Below are positions 37,043 to 45,405 of a DNA stretch of 64,000 nt, one piece after another. Numbering within the stretch: the first letter of the stretch is position 1; each line of letters starts with the position of its first letter. The notes below the pieces were generated by a model. It was not told the origin of the DNA. It made no database searches and was given only the letters and a program-made list of their open reading frames with translations. The position numbers and the translations under genes are program-made. This DNA comes from Gemmatimonadota bacterium (GTDB lineage: Bacteria > Gemmatimonadota > Gemmatimonadetes > Longimicrobiales > Gaopeijiaceae), in NCBI GenBank assembly GCA_022822445.1, contig JAJEBR010000060.1, forward strand, positions 1 through 64,000, read 5' to 3'.

Positions 37043-39553
37043 ATGCAAGCAGCCTCACCGCTCGCGCAACTCGGACGCTCCGCTCTCCCCCCGCTCTCCT
37101 TCCTGGCGCTGGCCTTCGCCACTGCGGCTCCAGCATCCGCGCAGATCCCGCCGGACACGGTGGTCGACATCGAAGGGATCGTCGTCGTCGTGGGTTCCCG
37201 CGCCGGGATTGCCGATCCGGCCTCCCTCCCCGTCCCCGTCGACATCTACGGGTCCGAGGAGATCGCCCGGCTCGGCGAAGTCGATCTCGGAGAGGTACTG
37301 GGGCGCATCGCCCCCTCCTTCAACTCCACGCGGTTCTCGGCCGGGGACGGCGCCGCGCTCCACGTCGCCACCTTGCGGGGGATGAACGGCGACCAGGTGC
37401 TGGTCCTCGTCAACGGCAAGCGACGCCACCCCGTCGCCTTCGCGAAACTGCTCGCTGCAGCCGGACAGGGAACCACCGGCACCGACCTCCGCGCAATCCC
37501 GGTCCACGCGATCAAGCGCATCGAGGTCCTGCGCGAGGGGGCTGCGTCGCAGTACGGCTCCGACGCGGTCGCGGGCGTGATCAACATCGTGCTCAAGGAC
37601 GACGCGGGCGGCGTCACGGCGCGGTCCTACCTGGGCCGCACCTCCCGGGGCGACGGCGCACGGCTGCTCACCTCGGCCAATGCGGGGGTCGCCCTCGGGG
37701 ACGGATTCTTCAACCTCACCGTGGAGGTCGCGGAACAGGGGGCCGCCAACCGGGCCGGCGAGGCCCCCACCTGCTTCGGACCGAACCCCGACTATGCCCC
37801 CTGCGCCAACGGCGGCAAGGTCATCCAGCTGCAGCGCAACGGCGAGCCCGACTACGAGAGCGCGTCGTTCATGGTCAATGCGGCGGTTCCCGCAGGTGAT
37901 GCGTTCGAGTTCTACGCCTTCGGCGGCTATTCCGACCGGACGGCGGTCTCCGACGGTCTGTACCGCAAGGCCGACTGGGTTCCGCGCAACGTGTCGTACG
38001 TGTATCCCGACGGGTTCTTTCCGCTGGAGGAGTCCGGTATGACGGACGGCTCGGCGGTGGGCGGGATCCGTGGAAGCATGGGTGAATGGACTACCGATCT
38101 GAGCCTCGGCTACGGCCAGGGGACCTTCGCCTTCGGCGCCGCGAACTCGATCAACCCCTCTTATGCGGCCGAGTATCTCGCCAATAATCCGGAAGCCGAC
38201 GGAGCCGCGATCGCCGCCAACGCGGGGCCACGGGACGTCGACAGCGGATCACTCAACGTCCGCCAATGGACCTTCAACGCCGACGCCCAGCGTGACCTGG
38301 AATTCGGGTCGACTCCGGCGCTGCTGGCGGTTGGTGGTGCCTTCCGGCGCGACTCCTACTGGATGGAAGCGGGCGAACGGGCGTCGTGGGCCTGCGGGCC
38401 GAGCGACAGCCCGGGCAGCTTCCCCGCCGCGCATCACCTGAATGTCGGTGGCACGGCGTACGCGAGCTGCGGCGTGCAGGGATACCCAGGCTACAGCCCG
38501 CTTTCGGCGAACGGCAGCGAGCGCGACCGCAACAGCTTCGGGGCCTACGCCGACATGGAGCTGCGCCCGAACGAGGCGGCGCTGCTGGGCGCGGCGCTTC
38601 GCCTTGAACAGTACAGCGATGCCGGCGCTTCGATCACCGGGAAGGTCGCCGGACGGTTCGAGATGGGCGAATCCGGCGCAGCCCTCCGCGGGGCCGTCTC
38701 GACCGGCTTCCGCGCGCCCCGGCTGGCTCAGCGCGGCTTCAATACCATCGGCTTCGTCGGCGGCGCCGACGGACTGCTCAGCGCAGGGTTCCTACCGGAG
38801 GGCGATCCGGTCGCCTGCGGTGACTTCGACGCCTGCTCCCTGGGCCACGAAACATCCATGAGCTTCACCGGCGGCTTCGTCTACTCCGGCGACAGGGGCC
38901 TGCAGCTCTCGGCGGACTATTACCTGGTCTCGGTGAGCGATGCCATCGCTCTGACCCGGTCACTGACCCAGGCGCACGGCCTGCGGTCCGGCGCCCGTTT
39001 CCAGGGGCGACCCGTGGACGCCGTGGCGTTCTGGACCAACGCGATCGACACGCGCACGCAGGGCTTCGACCTCGTCGCCAACTGGCGCGTCCGGGGCATG
39101 TCCTGGGGCGCGGCCGACCTGTCGGCGAGCTATCATCGGAACCGTACCGAGATTACGTCCAACCGCAACGAGAACTTCATAGGCGAGACTCAGGCCACCC
39201 TGATCGAGCAGTCCCAGCCCGGTCAGCGGATAGGCGTCGGCGCCGACTTGCGCTTCGCCAGCGGAGTGGGAGCCCGGGTGAGCCTGAAGCACATCGGCGA
39301 GGTCACCACACCCTTCATCTTCGAGGAGCCCGTGACGATCGACGCCGCGTCGATCGTGGACGCGGAGCTCGGCTTCCGGATCGCCGAACGCCTCCGTCTG
39401 GGCCTGGGCGCCAACAACATCCTGGACAGGTTGCCCAGCCAACTGCCCGATGAGGCCGTGGCGCAGCTATGGTCGTGGGACTACCCGTCGGAGTCGCCCT
39501 ACGGGATCGCGGGGCGGGTTCTGTACCTGCGTGTGGAGTTGGCCGGAAGCTGA
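37043..39553 (+). CDS. TonB-dependent outer-membrane receptor
   Basis: This 836-residue receptor imports a large or scarce substrate across the outer membrane using TonB energy. It has a signal peptide (about 1-34, ending ASAQ), a plug domain (about 45-185) with the IEVLREGAASQYGSDAVAGVINIVLK motif region, and a 22-strand barrel ending with a C-terminal strand. A GGAGG ribosome binding site fixes the ATG. Several Cys pairs occur in extracellular loops (for example CFGPNPDYAPC). No ferric-siderophore operon is adjacent, so the substrate is unknown. The divergent M16 protease lipoprotein could process a peptide or protein ligand after import. Confidence 0.93.
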   Translation: MQAASPLAQLGRSALPPLSFLALAFATAAPASAQIPPDTVVDIEGIVVVVGSRAGIADPASLPVPVDIYGSEEIARLGEVDLGEVLGRIAPSFNSTRFSAGDGAALHVATLRGMNGDQVLVLVNGKRRHPVAFAKLLAAAGQGTTGTDLRAIPVHAIKRIEVLREGAASQYGSDAVAGVINIVLKDDAGGVTARSYLGRTSRGDGARLLTSANAGVALGDGFFNLTVEVAEQGAANRAGEAPTCFGPNPDYAPCANGGKVIQLQRNGEPDYESASFMVNAAVPAGDAFEFYAFGGYSDRTAVSDGLYRKADWVPRNVSYVYPDGFFPLEESGMTDGSAVGGIRGSMGEWTTDLSLGYGQGTFAFGAANSINPSYAAEYLANNPEADGAAIAANAGPRDVDSGSLNVRQWTFNADAQRDLEFGSTPALLAVGGAFRRDSYWMEAGERASWACGPSDSPGSFPAAHHLNVGGTAYASCGVQGYPGYSPLSANGSERDRNSFGAYADMELRPNEAALLGAALRLEQYSDAGASITGKVAGRFEMGESGAALRGAVSTGFRAPRLAQRGFNTIGFVGGADGLLSAGFLPEGDPVACGDFDACSLGHETSMSFTGGFVYSGDRGLQLSADYYLVSVSDAIALTRSLTQAHGLRSGARFQGRPVDAVAFWTNAIDTRTQGFDLVANWRVRGMSWGAADLSASYHRNRTEITSNRNENFIGETQATLIEQSQPGQRIGVGADLRFASGVGARVSLKHIGEVTTPFIFEEPVTIDAASIVDAELGFRIAERLRLGLGANNILDRLPSQLPDEAVAQLWSWDYPSESPYGIAGRVLYLRVELAGS

Positions 39554-39608
39554 GCGCAGGGGGCAACGACATGTAGGCGAACGGCTTTGCGGCCCGCAAA
39601 CTGCACAG

Positions 39609-39636
39609 CCCCGGGGCCGGTTGCGCGGCCCCGGGG
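39609..39636. terminator. Bidirectional hairpin between convergent genes
   Basis: An 11-bp perfect GC stem (CCCCGGGGCCG, arms 39609-39619 and 39626-39636) with a 6-base loop lies between the ends of the TonB receptor gene and the minus-strand His-rich lipoprotein gene. It is well placed to stop both transcripts. Confidence 0.6.
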
Positions 39637-39681
39637 CCAGGCTCCGCAGTTACACGGGCACGCAAGCTCGGGACGAGCCCG

Positions 39682-40155
39682 CTAACTCATGTGCTCGTGC
39701 ACGTGCGCGTGCACCGGCTGGGTGACGAAGTCGGCGTGACCGCTCCCGACCTCCCCGTGCATGAGCCTGAAGCTGACATCGGTCTCGCCCTCCATGTGCC
39801 CGTGCAGATGACCACCGAATTCCCCCGGTGTGTCCTGTTCGAACTCGGCGATCGATTCGTCTTCGACCACGACCTCGAGGTAGAGATGCTCGTCGAGCGC
39901 GATCGCGTCGCCATCGTGGTCGACGAACCGCACCGAAATGTGTGGCGTCTCCTCGCCCACATCGACCTCCAGCTCACCCGTCCACCGCTGCGTGTCCCCG
40001 TCGTAGGAGGCGATCACCTGTCCGCTCATGACCAGTTCGACGCCCTCGGGCTCGGCGTGCTCGTCCTCGGGTTCGGTCGTGTCGCTGCACCCCGCCAGTG
40101 CAAGGCAGGCCAGCAACAGGGCCGTGGCCCGGCTCTTCGTATTCCATGTGTTCAT
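39682..40155 (-). CDS. His-rich lipoprotein, probable metal binder
   Basis: This 157-residue lipoprotein has its lipobox cysteine in LALAGC near residue 23, followed by an acidic linker. The mature domain is beta-rich, and its last 50 residues hold many histidines (GGHLHGHME, RLMHGEVGSGHAD, VHAHVHEHMS). Such clusters bind zinc, copper or nickel. It lies 34 bases downstream of the ZnuD-like receptor on the same strand, so it probably receives or chaperones the metal that the receptor brings in. I know of no family name; function is inferred from composition and context. Confidence 0.75.
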   Translation of the reverse strand: MNTWNTKSRATALLLACLALAGCSDTTEPEDEHAEPEGVELVMSGQVIASYDGDTQRWTGELEVDVGEETPHISVRFVDHDGDAIALDEHLYLEVVVEDESIAEFEQDTPGEFGGHLHGHMEGETDVSFRLMHGEVGSGHADFVTQPVHAHVHEHMS

Positions 40156-40189
40156 TCTGTGTCTCCTGAAAGTTCGATTCCTGTGATCT

Positions 40190-42451
40190 CTAGAAAACCA
40201 CCCGGTAGGTCATGCTGAGGCCTCTCCCGGCCTCCGGCATCAACTCCTTGATTCGCGACAGGTGGTTTCGGTATTCCGTGTTCGTGACGTTGTCCAGGCT
40301 GAGCGTTACGACGTTGAGCCGCCCCCTCAGCGTAACGCGCACCCCCGCGGATGCGTTGAAGACGGTGTAGCCGTCGGTCGGGGATTCGAAGGTGCCGATC
40401 CGGTCCTGACCCTCCGCCATCTCGGTTTCCATGCCCATGAACCATGTCGGGCGTGCGTACTCGAGACCCACCCTGCCCCGCACCGGCGGGATCAGTGGCA
40501 GCGGCCGGTCCTTGTCCGTCAGGGTTCCCCGCACGGACGAAACGACCGCCCGCAACGCAAACCCTCGGCCGAGGTCTCCGTCCAGGCTCCCCTCGAACCC
40601 GGTGAGCAGCGCGTCGTTGCTCTGGAACTGGTAGATGGGAAGAAGGACGCGGCTGAGCTTGCCGGTCTCTTCCCCGTAGATGTATCCGGAGATCCGGTTG
40701 TAGAATCCCGTCAACTCCGCCCTCAGCCGAGTGGACTCGAAGCGCGTGAAGACGTCTACGCCCGTGCCCTGCTCCGTGCCCAGCGAGGGATTGCCGACCT
40801 CGAAGGTGTAGGCCGCCAGATGCGGTCCCTCCGAGAACAGCTCATTGACATCCGGGGTTCGGAACGCCCGGGCCAGACTCGCTCCCACTGTCATGCCCGC
40901 TCCCATGCTGTAGAGCAGTCCGAGCGAGGCCGACGCCGCGTGGAAGGTCCGGTCGCGGATTTCACCGATATCCGAATCCGGATCCCGGAACTCGGGGCTG
41001 ACGAAAACCCAGTCGTAGCGAAGCCCCGTCTCGATGCGTGCGGCACCCAGCTCGATTTCCTCGAAAACGTATGCCGCCACCGTGCTCCGCTGCGCGTCCG
41101 GCGTATGGGTCGGTGCGACCCCGCTGCCGCCGAAGCCGAAATCCTCCCAGGCCACCCGCGTGCCGATTGCGCCCCCGGCGAATGGGCCCCAGGCCTCATG
41201 CCGGGCGAGAAGATCGCCGTTCAGCGTCTGAAGTCTGAACAGCGTGCCGATGATGTTCGCCGACTCGAGTTCCTTGTGCCGGTACCAGGTATATGCCCCG
41301 TCGACCTCGACGGAGCTGAACGGCCCGTCGAGCTCGTCGATCGCGGCCTGCACCCTGGAGGCAAATCGTTCCATTTCGATCCGCACACCGGCCGCGTGAC
41401 CGCCCACGAATCCGCCTGGGATCCCGTAGTGGTTCCGGTACCCTCTCACGGAGCCCCCGAGGTGTCCCCAATCGGCAACGAGAGCGCCTCCGGCACCGCC
41501 GTTCAGCGTCTCCCCATCGGTGTTGGCCAGCTCGCCAACCGGAGTTCGCAGGTCGCCCGCCGTCCTCCCGTTGACCTCGAAGCGCAGCGGAATCCGCTCC
41601 GTTGCGGCAAAGGTTGCCGAGCCGCTCCCGGCCAGTGCCCCGGTGACGGTCTGCATGTGCAGCGAGGCGGCTCCGGTCGGGTGATGCGGGACCGCGGACG
41701 GGATCTCGTCACGGATGACGTTGATCACCCCACCCAGGGCGTTGCTCCCGTAGAGAAGCGCCGCCGGTCCGCGCACCACCTCGATCCGCCGTGCCGAAGA
41801 CGGATCCACCGCGGTGGCGTGGTCGGCCCCGGTACTGGAGACATCTCCCACCCGGCCTCCGTCCTCCAGCATGAGCACCCGGTCCCCGCTCAGGCCCCGG
41901 ATCACAGGGCGCGAAGTGGCCGGACCCATGTTCGACTCCGCCAGGCCCGGCATCGAGGCCAGCGTCCGGGCGACGGTTCCGCGCATGCGGCGCTGAAGTT
42001 CTTCCCCCGCCAGGACACTGACGGGACGAAGCGCTTCACCGGCACCCCTCTGCGTGATGGCGCCGGTAACCACCAGCCCCTGCAGCGCGATCGGCGACGG
42101 CTCCAGTCCGACCTCGACAAACGCTCCCTCCTCCCCGACCTCCACCTCCATCGTTCGGCCGCGATAGCCCAGCCGTTCGAGCCGGATGGTATAGCTCCCC
42201 TTCTCGATCCCCGTCAGGTGAAATGTCCCGTCACCGTGGGTGATCGCGGTCGTGGCTGCCCCCACGACCTGCACGAGCGAACCCGCCAGGGGTTCTCCCG
42301 TCCCGGCATCGCACACCACACCCTCGATTTCGCCGCTGTGCTCCACGACCTGAGCGGCCGCGGAACTCGGCAGAGCGGCTGTTGCCGCCGCCGCCAGGAT
42401 CAGCACGATCCCGGCAACCGGGCATGGGTTCTGATTCGGATGTGTGGACAT
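40190..42451 (-). CDS. ZnuD-like TonB-dependent receptor
   Basis: This 753-residue receptor has a signal peptide (about 12-34). An N-terminal carboxypeptidase-regulatory-like beta domain (about 38-115; GTGEPLAGSLVQV) is followed by a plug containing SRPVIRGLSGDRVLMLEDG, then IEVVRGPAALLYGSNALGGV, and a barrel ending in MTYRVVF. The plug motif RVGDVSSTGADHA is typical of zinc receptors such as ZnuD. The long His-rich loop of Neisseria ZnuD is not obvious here. The start is the ATG at 42451 behind GAAGG; the longer frame upstream belongs to other DNA. The downstream His-rich lipoprotein supports a metal substrate, most likely zinc. Confidence 0.88.
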   Translation of the reverse strand: MSTHPNQNPCPVAGIVLILAAAATAALPSSAAAQVVEHSGEIEGVVCDAGTGEPLAGSLVQVVGAATTAITHGDGTFHLTGIEKGSYTIRLERLGYRGRTMEVEVGEEGAFVEVGLEPSPIALQGLVVTGAITQRGAGEALRPVSVLAGEELQRRMRGTVARTLASMPGLAESNMGPATSRPVIRGLSGDRVLMLEDGGRVGDVSSTGADHATAVDPSSARRIEVVRGPAALLYGSNALGGVINVIRDEIPSAVPHHPTGAASLHMQTVTGALAGSGSATFAATERIPLRFEVNGRTAGDLRTPVGELANTDGETLNGGAGGALVADWGHLGGSVRGYRNHYGIPGGFVGGHAAGVRIEMERFASRVQAAIDELDGPFSSVEVDGAYTWYRHKELESANIIGTLFRLQTLNGDLLARHEAWGPFAGGAIGTRVAWEDFGFGGSGVAPTHTPDAQRSTVAAYVFEEIELGAARIETGLRYDWVFVSPEFRDPDSDIGEIRDRTFHAASASLGLLYSMGAGMTVGASLARAFRTPDVNELFSEGPHLAAYTFEVGNPSLGTEQGTGVDVFTRFESTRLRAELTGFYNRISGYIYGEETGKLSRVLLPIYQFQSNDALLTGFEGSLDGDLGRGFALRAVVSSVRGTLTDKDRPLPLIPPVRGRVGLEYARPTWFMGMETEMAEGQDRIGTFESPTDGYTVFNASAGVRVTLRGRLNVVTLSLDNVTNTEYRNHLSRIKELMPEAGRGLSMTYRVVF

Positions 42452-42620
42452 GCCTTCAACGGAAAGCTGGTCAACGGCGCCGGATCGGCTTCTGTTGACG
42501 CAGTCGTATACCTGGGCGGGGAGCCGCCAGGAAGGTCCCCGAGGGATCTCCGGGAGGGAGGGCAGTCCGTGTGGCCGGATCCCGGCGCATTCGCAGTCGC
42601 GGGAGCCCCGCCACGGACTG

Positions 42621-43049
42621 CTAGATTGCCGGCGGCCCCCGGGGAATGACGGAGCCGGACATGATCGGCATGCTCTTGACCTGGCACGTCTCTCGGCCCC
42701 CGTCGGCCTGACGGATCGGCGGGGCAGCCGGGCTCGAAACGTCGATGTTCTGGGAAATACCTGCAAGGGACAGCGACCGCACCATCTGGCAGAAGAGGTG
42801 CCCATGATGGAACGTGCAGTCCGGATTAGCCGGCGACTCGATATGGATCGGCGCAAGAGCGCGGTCAGCGTCGAGAACCGCGTCGGCAGGACCCAGTGCG
42901 GTCGCCGCCCCGACGTGCAACATGCAGACGCACGCAACGCCGACGCGCCGCAGGTTCCATCCTTCCGATCGCCGAATGAACAATGGCCACCATCGCCCAA
43001 AGTGAGAAAACCGCAGGAATCCCCAATGTGAAAGGAAGTGAGGAACCAC
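42621..43049 (-). CDS. Small secreted Cys/His protein, start uncertain
   Basis: The open frame has a hydrophobic, signal-like segment (VGVACVCMLHVGAATALG). It is followed by a compact APIHIES...DCTFHHGHLFCQMVRSL motif with two Cys and three His, and it ends in SVIPRGPPAI. The C-H-H-x-H-x-x-C spacing suggests metal or heme binding after export. It lies on the same strand 170 bases before the ZnuD-like receptor, as if it were the first gene of that operon. The start may be the GTG at 43049 or a TTG at 42983. I do not recognise a named family, and coding status rests on the motif and context. Confidence 0.45.
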   Translation of the reverse strand: MVPHFLSHWGFLRFSHFGRWWPLFIRRSEGWNLRRVGVACVCMLHVGAATALGPADAVLDADRALAPIHIESPANPDCTFHHGHLFCQMVRSLSLAGISQNIDVSSPAAPPIRQADGGRETCQVKSMPIMSGSVIPRGPPAI

Positions 43050-43073
43050 CCACTTCGCAAGACCGGCACATCA

Positions 43074-43147
43074 TGGGCCCAGAGGGACTTGAACCCCCGA
43101 CCGTCGGATTATGAGTCCGCTGCTCTAACCGCCTGAGCTATGGGCCC
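43074..43147 (-). tRNA. tRNA with CAU anticodon, probably tRNA-Ile2 (lysidine type)
   Basis: A 74-base tRNA folds into a full cloverleaf. The 7-bp acceptor stem is GGGCCCA, the anticodon loop is CTCATAA with anticodon CAT, and the T-loop is TTCAAGT. No CCA is encoded. CAU is shared by elongator tRNA-Met and by tRNA-Ile2, whose C34 is changed to lysidine by TilS. The acceptor stem has C4-G69 and C5-G68, the pairs TilS uses, and the stem looks like tRNA-Ile, so Ile2 is favoured. It lies between the small secreted protein gene and upp. Confidence 0.9.
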
Positions 43148-43189
43148 GACTAACGGTAACCAAAGGGGGAATGGCGGAGCAATCTTCCG

Positions 43190-43825
43190 TCACAGCGTCC
43201 CATAGAGGCGGTCTCCGGCGTCGCCCAATCCGGGCAGGATGTACCCGTGCTCGTTGAGCTGGCGGTCGAGCGCGGCGGCATGGATGGGGACGTCCGGGTG
43301 TTCCCCGGCGAGGCGCGCCGCACCCTCGGGCGCCGCTACAAGACATATGAAGACGATGCGTCCCGCCCCGCGTTCCTTCAGATCGGCGATCGATGCCGAC
43401 GCGGTGCCACCCGTCCCCAGCATCGGGTCCACGAGCAGGAAGGTGAAGCGATGAGCTTCCGGCGGCAGTTTTCCGTAGTAGCGATGCGGTTGCAGCGTCT
43501 CCTCGTCCCGCTCGAAACCGAGGTGACCGACGCGGGCATCCGGGATCAGCTGGAGGACTCCTTCGACCATTCCCAGCCCGGCCCGCAGGACCGGAACGAC
43601 CACCACTTCGTCCTCCCTTATGCGGCGGGCGCGCATCCCCTCCAGCGGCGTTCGGAACGCCACCTCCTCCCCTTCCAGGGATTCCGTGGCCTGGAAGGTC
43701 ATGAGCACGGTGATCTCCCTTACCAGCTCGCGGAAGCGCCGTCCATCCGTGTCGGCGTCACGCAGCAGCGACAGCTTGTGTTCGATCAGGGGATGCTTCA
43801 CAACCCTCAGCGTCGAGTCAGACAC
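43190..43825 (-). CDS. upp: Uracil phosphoribosyltransferase
   Basis: This 211-residue enzyme salvages uracil by joining it to PRPP to give UMP. The PRPP loop is VDPMLGTGGTASASI, and the C-terminal uracil-binding segment contains GYILPGLGDAGDRLYGT. The length matches E. coli Upp (208). The start is a GTG at 43825 behind AAGGAGG, which overlaps the end of rluB by eight bases. It is the last gene of the minus-strand run M50-scpA-scpB-rluB-upp. Confidence 0.96.
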   Translation of the reverse strand: MSDSTLRVVKHPLIEHKLSLLRDADTDGRRFRELVREITVLMTFQATESLEGEEVAFRTPLEGMRARRIREDEVVVVPVLRAGLGMVEGVLQLIPDARVGHLGFERDEETLQPHRYYGKLPPEAHRFTFLLVDPMLGTGGTASASIADLKERGAGRIVFICLVAAPEGAARLAGEHPDVPIHAAALDRQLNEHGYILPGLGDAGDRLYGTL

Positions 43826-44696
43826 GCCTGCCTCCTTTCGCGGTCCCGCGCCGGACGCGGTTGCCACCGCGGACCATGGACCGGGCATCCGCAAGCTCTC
43901 CGGGATGTGCCGGCCGCCAGCCGCCGCAAGCGAGGCCGCCCAGCCGAAACGGTCCGAACCGGGTGCGGGACAGAGTAAGCACGGGATGCCCGACCGCCTT
44001 CAGGAGCCGGCGCACTTCTCGCTTTCGTCCCTCCGTCAAGACCAGCATCACGCCCCACCCGTCCGCGTCGAGTGGAACCCGGCGAACACGCCTGGGGCGC
44101 GTGAAGCCGTCCTCGAGTTCCACGCCCCGCCTCAGGGCCCGAAGATCCCGCGCAGTGACCGGACCCGCGACCCGGACAACATACTCCCTCTCCACCTGTC
44201 CCCTCGGATGGGCCAGGGCCGCCGCCGTGTCCCCATCGTTCGTCAGCAGCAGCAGCCCCGAGGTGTCGCGGTCCAGGCGTCCGACATAGCGCAGCCCCTT
44301 CGCCCACTCGGGAAGGAGACGGTAGACCGTCTGGCCTCCGTGCGGATCCGTGCGGGTGCACAGTACCCCGGACGGCTTGTGGAAGACGATCCAGCGCGTC
44401 CGGGCAGGTTCGACGATGCGCCCGTCGAGCAACACGGTGTCAAGCCCCGGAGTGACCTTGACGCCCATCTCCACGGCAGACTTCCCGTTGACGAGAACCC
44501 TGCCCTCCAGCATCAGCCGCTCGGCCTGCCGGCGTGACGCGACTCCGGCCTGAGAGATGTACTTCTGCAACCGGACCGGCGCCGGCGCGGGATCGGCAGT
44601 GCGGGCACGATGGCTCCTCTTGCCGGGATTCGCGGCGCCGGCGCGGCTGCTCCTTCCGGCGCGACCGATCTTCCCCCGCCGACTACCCTTCCTCAC
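43818..44696 (-). CDS. rluB: 23S rRNA pseudouridine synthase (RluB/RsuA family)
   Basis: This 292-residue enzyme changes a uridine in 23S rRNA to pseudouridine. A basic N-terminal extension (1-40) leads to an S4 RNA-binding domain (LQKYISQAGVASRRQAERLM). The catalytic domain has its aspartate in GRLDRDTSGLLLL. RluB is typically found next to scpB, as here. I chose the GTG at 44696, which has GGAGG at good spacing and overlaps the scpB stop; an upstream GTG at 44714 has none. RsuA or RluE identity is possible, but the neighbourhood favours RluB. Confidence 0.9.
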   Translation of the reverse strand: MRKGSRRGKIGRAGRSSRAGAANPGKRSHRARTADPAPAPVRLQKYISQAGVASRRQAERLMLEGRVLVNGKSAVEMGVKVTPGLDTVLLDGRIVEPARTRWIVFHKPSGVLCTRTDPHGGQTVYRLLPEWAKGLRYVGRLDRDTSGLLLLTNDGDTAAALAHPRGQVEREYVVRVAGPVTARDLRALRRGVELEDGFTRPRRVRRVPLDADGWGVMLVLTEGRKREVRRLLKAVGHPVLTLSRTRFGPFRLGGLACGGWRPAHPGELADARSMVRGGNRVRRGTAKGGRRV

Positions 44697-45405
44697 CCGA
44701 GTCCTCCGGCGCACCGGAAGCGTGAGCCAATACCGCGGCCAGCGCCTCTTCCGGATCGGTCAGGGCATCCGGGGACTGCGACTCCCCCTCGGCTTCGCCA
44801 GCCGTTTCCGATTCTCCGTCGCTCCGCCCACCGGCTGCGGATTCTCCAGCGGCCGTCGTTTCGCCTTCGCCCACCGGACCGGGCTCGCGCAGCACCACCG
44901 GCAGCTCCTCCGGCCGCGGCAGGTCGTTCAGGGACGCCAGTCCGAAGTGCTCCATGAACCGGGCCGTGGTACCGTAGAGGACCGGCCGTCCGACTCCTTC
45001 CCCGCGCCCTACCCCCACGATCAGTTCGCGGTCCAGCAGCGTGCGGATCACCCCGGTCGAATTCACCCCCCGGATGTACTCGACCTCCAGCCGGCCGATC
45101 GGCTGCCGGTAGGCAATGATCGCGAGCGCCTCGAGCGCCGGTCCGGAGAGCCGCGTCGACCTCGGCACGGTGTCAAAGCGCTCCAGGTAGGGCGCGAACT
45201 CGGGGCGCGTCATGAGCTGCACCCCGTCGGCCACCTCGCGCAACTCGAAGGCCCGTCCGGTGCGGTCGTATTCCTCCCGGAGAGCGGTCAGCGCGACCTC
45301 CACCCTGTCCTCGTCCAGATCCTCGTCCGCACGCGCGATGTCGCCGGGCGAGAGCGGCGCCTCGCTCGCGAATAGGATCGCCTCCACGATGCGCGCATCG
45401 TTCAT
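44683..45405 (-). CDS. scpB: Segregation and condensation protein B
   Basis: This 240-residue kite subunit of the SMC-ScpAB condensin helps fold and separate the chromosome. Two winged-helix domains (about 1-75 and 80-165) are readable, with the conserved STRLSGPALEALAIIAYRQP and RGVNSTGVIRTLLDREL segments. A disordered acidic tail rich in Gly/Glu/Ser (about 175-240) is longer than in Bacillus ScpB. The ATG at 45405 overlaps the scpA stop (ATGA). Confidence 0.95.
   Translation of the reverse strand: MNDARIVEAILFASEAPLSPGDIARADEDLDEDRVEVALTALREEYDRTGRAFELREVADGVQLMTRPEFAPYLERFDTVPRSTRLSGPALEALAIIAYRQPIGRLEVEYIRGVNSTGVIRTLLDRELIVGVGRGEGVGRPVLYGTTARFMEHFGLASLNDLPRPEELPVVLREPGPVGEGETTAAGESAAGGRSDGESETAGEAEGESQSPDALTDPEEALAAVLAHASGAPEDSGEEG

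Noticed and set aside
37043-39553. Ferric-siderophore receptor call
   Set aside because: No siderophore genes, Fur-box-like sequence or ABC importer is adjacent. The substrate is left open.
40190-43069. A longer N-terminus for the ZnuD-like receptor
   Set aside because: The 206 extra codons lack a signal peptide and overlap the small secreted protein in another frame. The ATG at 42451 has a ribosome binding site and leads into a clean signal sequence.
43074-43147. Elongator tRNA-Met
   Set aside because: The anticodon allows it, but the acceptor stem and the C4-G69/C5-G68 pairs fit tRNA-Ile2 better. It is kept as the alternative.
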